A stretch of 21,867 nt of DNA from Gp6-AA40 sp035764385 (GTDB lineage: Bacteria > Acidobacteriota > Vicinamibacteria > Vicinamibacterales > UBA2999): assembly GCA_035764385.1 (NCBI GenBank), contig DASTZI010000203.1, positions 1 through 21,867 of the forward strand. Reading direction: 5' to 3'. The notes under the pieces were generated by a model, which had not been told where the DNA came from, made no database searches, and saw only the letters and a program-made list of their open reading frames with translations. Made by a program: the position numbers and the translations under genes. Shown here one piece after another: positions 20,985-21,867 of the stretch (within the stretch, counting starts at the first letter, position 1; the number at the start of each line of letters is the position of its first letter).

Positions 20985-21867
20985 TTAGAAACCCGGACGG
21001 AAGTTCACGACGAAATGCCATCCCGGCAAGGGCGAGAGCGTACGCGCACCATTGAACTCGAAGACGAAACCTGCGGCATTCACGCGGGCTCCGAAACCGG
21101 CGCTCCACAACTGCCGCGACGCCGACGGGAGGGCGAGCGTCTGTGGCGCCGCGAACCGTCCCCAATCGGAAAACACGAAGAGGCTGACCGGCAGCAGCCG
21201 ATCGCCAGCAGTACGCCCGATGATGGCGGCCAGCGGCGTCCGGGCTTCAAGGTTCACGATCGAGACGTGCGACGCGCGCTCGGCCACGGAATCACGTGTG
21301 TAGCCGCGCACGATGTCTCGAGGTGTCCAGACCAGCGGCAGCAGCCGCGGATCCGCAGCGTCACGCCCGAGGCGGCTCACCTGCTGGAGACGCGCCGCGA
21401 TTGTCAACCGATCGCTCGGCGCAAAATACCGGCGGTAATCGCCGCTTGCAGTGGTCACGTTCAGGTCGCCGACCATGGTGCCGATCGATGCGCGGTACCG
21501 CTCGCCCATGGTTGGCCCCGTTGCGTCGAACACCGTCGTATCGTGCACCAGCGCCGCGGCCGTCACGAACGACGTCGCGTTGCGCGCCGACGATGCCTCG
21601 CTGGTGGACTCCCCAATGCGTCGAAACGTCGTTGCTGAAAACGTCTGCGTCGTCACCTGACGTGAGAAGCTGGCGGCGTCAACGCCGGCACTCATCTCGA
21701 TGCGACGCGCACGGCTCAACGGATAGATCGCCACGCCAGACAGCTGGCGATGCTGCTGCCGGTCGAGAAGCGATTCACGAAGCACCACCTGCTGTCCGTC
21801 GGCATTTTGCGCATTCTGCGTCGTCACGCCGGAGCCAACAATCCACGGGACCTGCACACCGATCACG
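20985..21867 (-). CDS. Omp85-like barrel protein, C-terminal part (5' truncated by window)
   Basis: The frame is open at the window edge and ends with TAA at 20985-20987; at least 293 residues are visible. It aligns with the C-terminal barrel of the gene at 17758-20841. Shared features include GVQVPWIVGSGV versus GGQVPYLSGGV, IYPLSRARRIEMSAG versus AYPFDRARRVEFQAG, GERYRASIGTM versus GQRYRLEASPT, DYRRYFAPSDRLTIAARL, the VRGY loop (DIVRGYTRDSV) and a terminal aromatic strand HFVVNFRPGF. It is therefore a tandem paralogue, and its missing N-terminal part may again be a peptidase and propeller, though that is not visible. The gene reads in the same direction as its paralogue, 143 bases away. The first M in the visible frame is internal and should not be taken as the start. 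Confidence 0.8.
   Translation of the reverse strand, partial: VIGVQVPWIVGSGVTTQNAQNADGQQVVLRESLLDRQQHRQLSGVAIYPLSRARRIEMSAGVDAASFSRQVTTQTFSATTFRRIGESTSEASSARNATSFVTAAALVHDTTVFDATGPTMGERYRASIGTMVGDLNVTTASGDYRRYFAPSDRLTIAARLQQVSRLGRDAADPRLLPLVWTPRDIVRGYTRDSVAERASHVSIVNLEARTPLAAIIGRTAGDRLLPVSLFVFSDWGRFAAPQTLALPSASRQLWSAGFGARVNAAGFVFEFNGARTLSPLPGWHFVVNFRPGF

Overview
The window looks like chromosomal DNA of an acidobacterium, most likely of the Vicinamibacteria type, from a soil or metagenome assembly. This is judged from GC-rich coding DNA, two TonB-dependent receptors with an N-terminal carboxypeptidase-regulatory-like domain ending in QFDF, a DUF6152-type secreted protein, a reaction-centre-type cytochrome c without photosynthesis genes, and peptidase/propeller/Omp85 fusions. 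No rRNA, tRNA, transposase, integrase or CRISPR array was found. Almost every product has an export signal or lies in an envelope membrane; the cold-shock protein and the small cupin are the exceptions.

Layout. (1) 1-349: 3' end of a plus-strand PEGA-like gene. (2) 9881 down to 416: a minus-strand cluster read in the order DUF6152 protein, secreted protein X1, TonB receptor A, secreted protein X2, TonB receptor B, diheme cytochrome c. X1-receptor A and X2-receptor B are a tandem duplication of one two-gene module, so this reads as a cell-surface uptake or sensing operon with an attached periplasmic electron carrier. (3) 10138-12099: a plus-strand exported protein made of 18-residue coiled-coil repeats, a glycine linker and 15-residue YadA-like beta-roll repeats. 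(4) 12280-13053: an exported protein of unknown family. (5) 15983 down to 13126: a YfhO-like membrane protein and a small cupin, overlapping by ATGA. (6) 16324-16121: a cold-shock protein with its own terminator-like hairpin, divergent from a secreted parallel beta-helix protein (16428-17648). (7) 20841-17758, and 21867-20985 running off the window: two tandem paralogues ending in an Omp85-type barrel, the complete one preceded by a zinc-peptidase domain and a TolB-like propeller.

The main non-coding signal is a set of short-period repeats that fill gaps between genes and abut stop codons. Arrays with a 9-nt period lie at 383-418, 12102-12219 and 17651-17759; the first and last share the consensus TYGCACNNN though they are 17 kb apart. 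An array with a 17-18-nt period fills 13054-13131. A long hairpin of related style fills 8588-8662, and a heptamer array sits in frame inside the YfhO-like gene. Separately, a REP-like palindrome occurs three times (5418, 5498, 13084) with compensatory base changes between copies. These are the best candidates here for something undescribed.

Where an upstream in-frame codon exists, starts were chosen by Shine-Dalgarno match plus position of the signal peptide, so several genes are shorter than the longest open frame.
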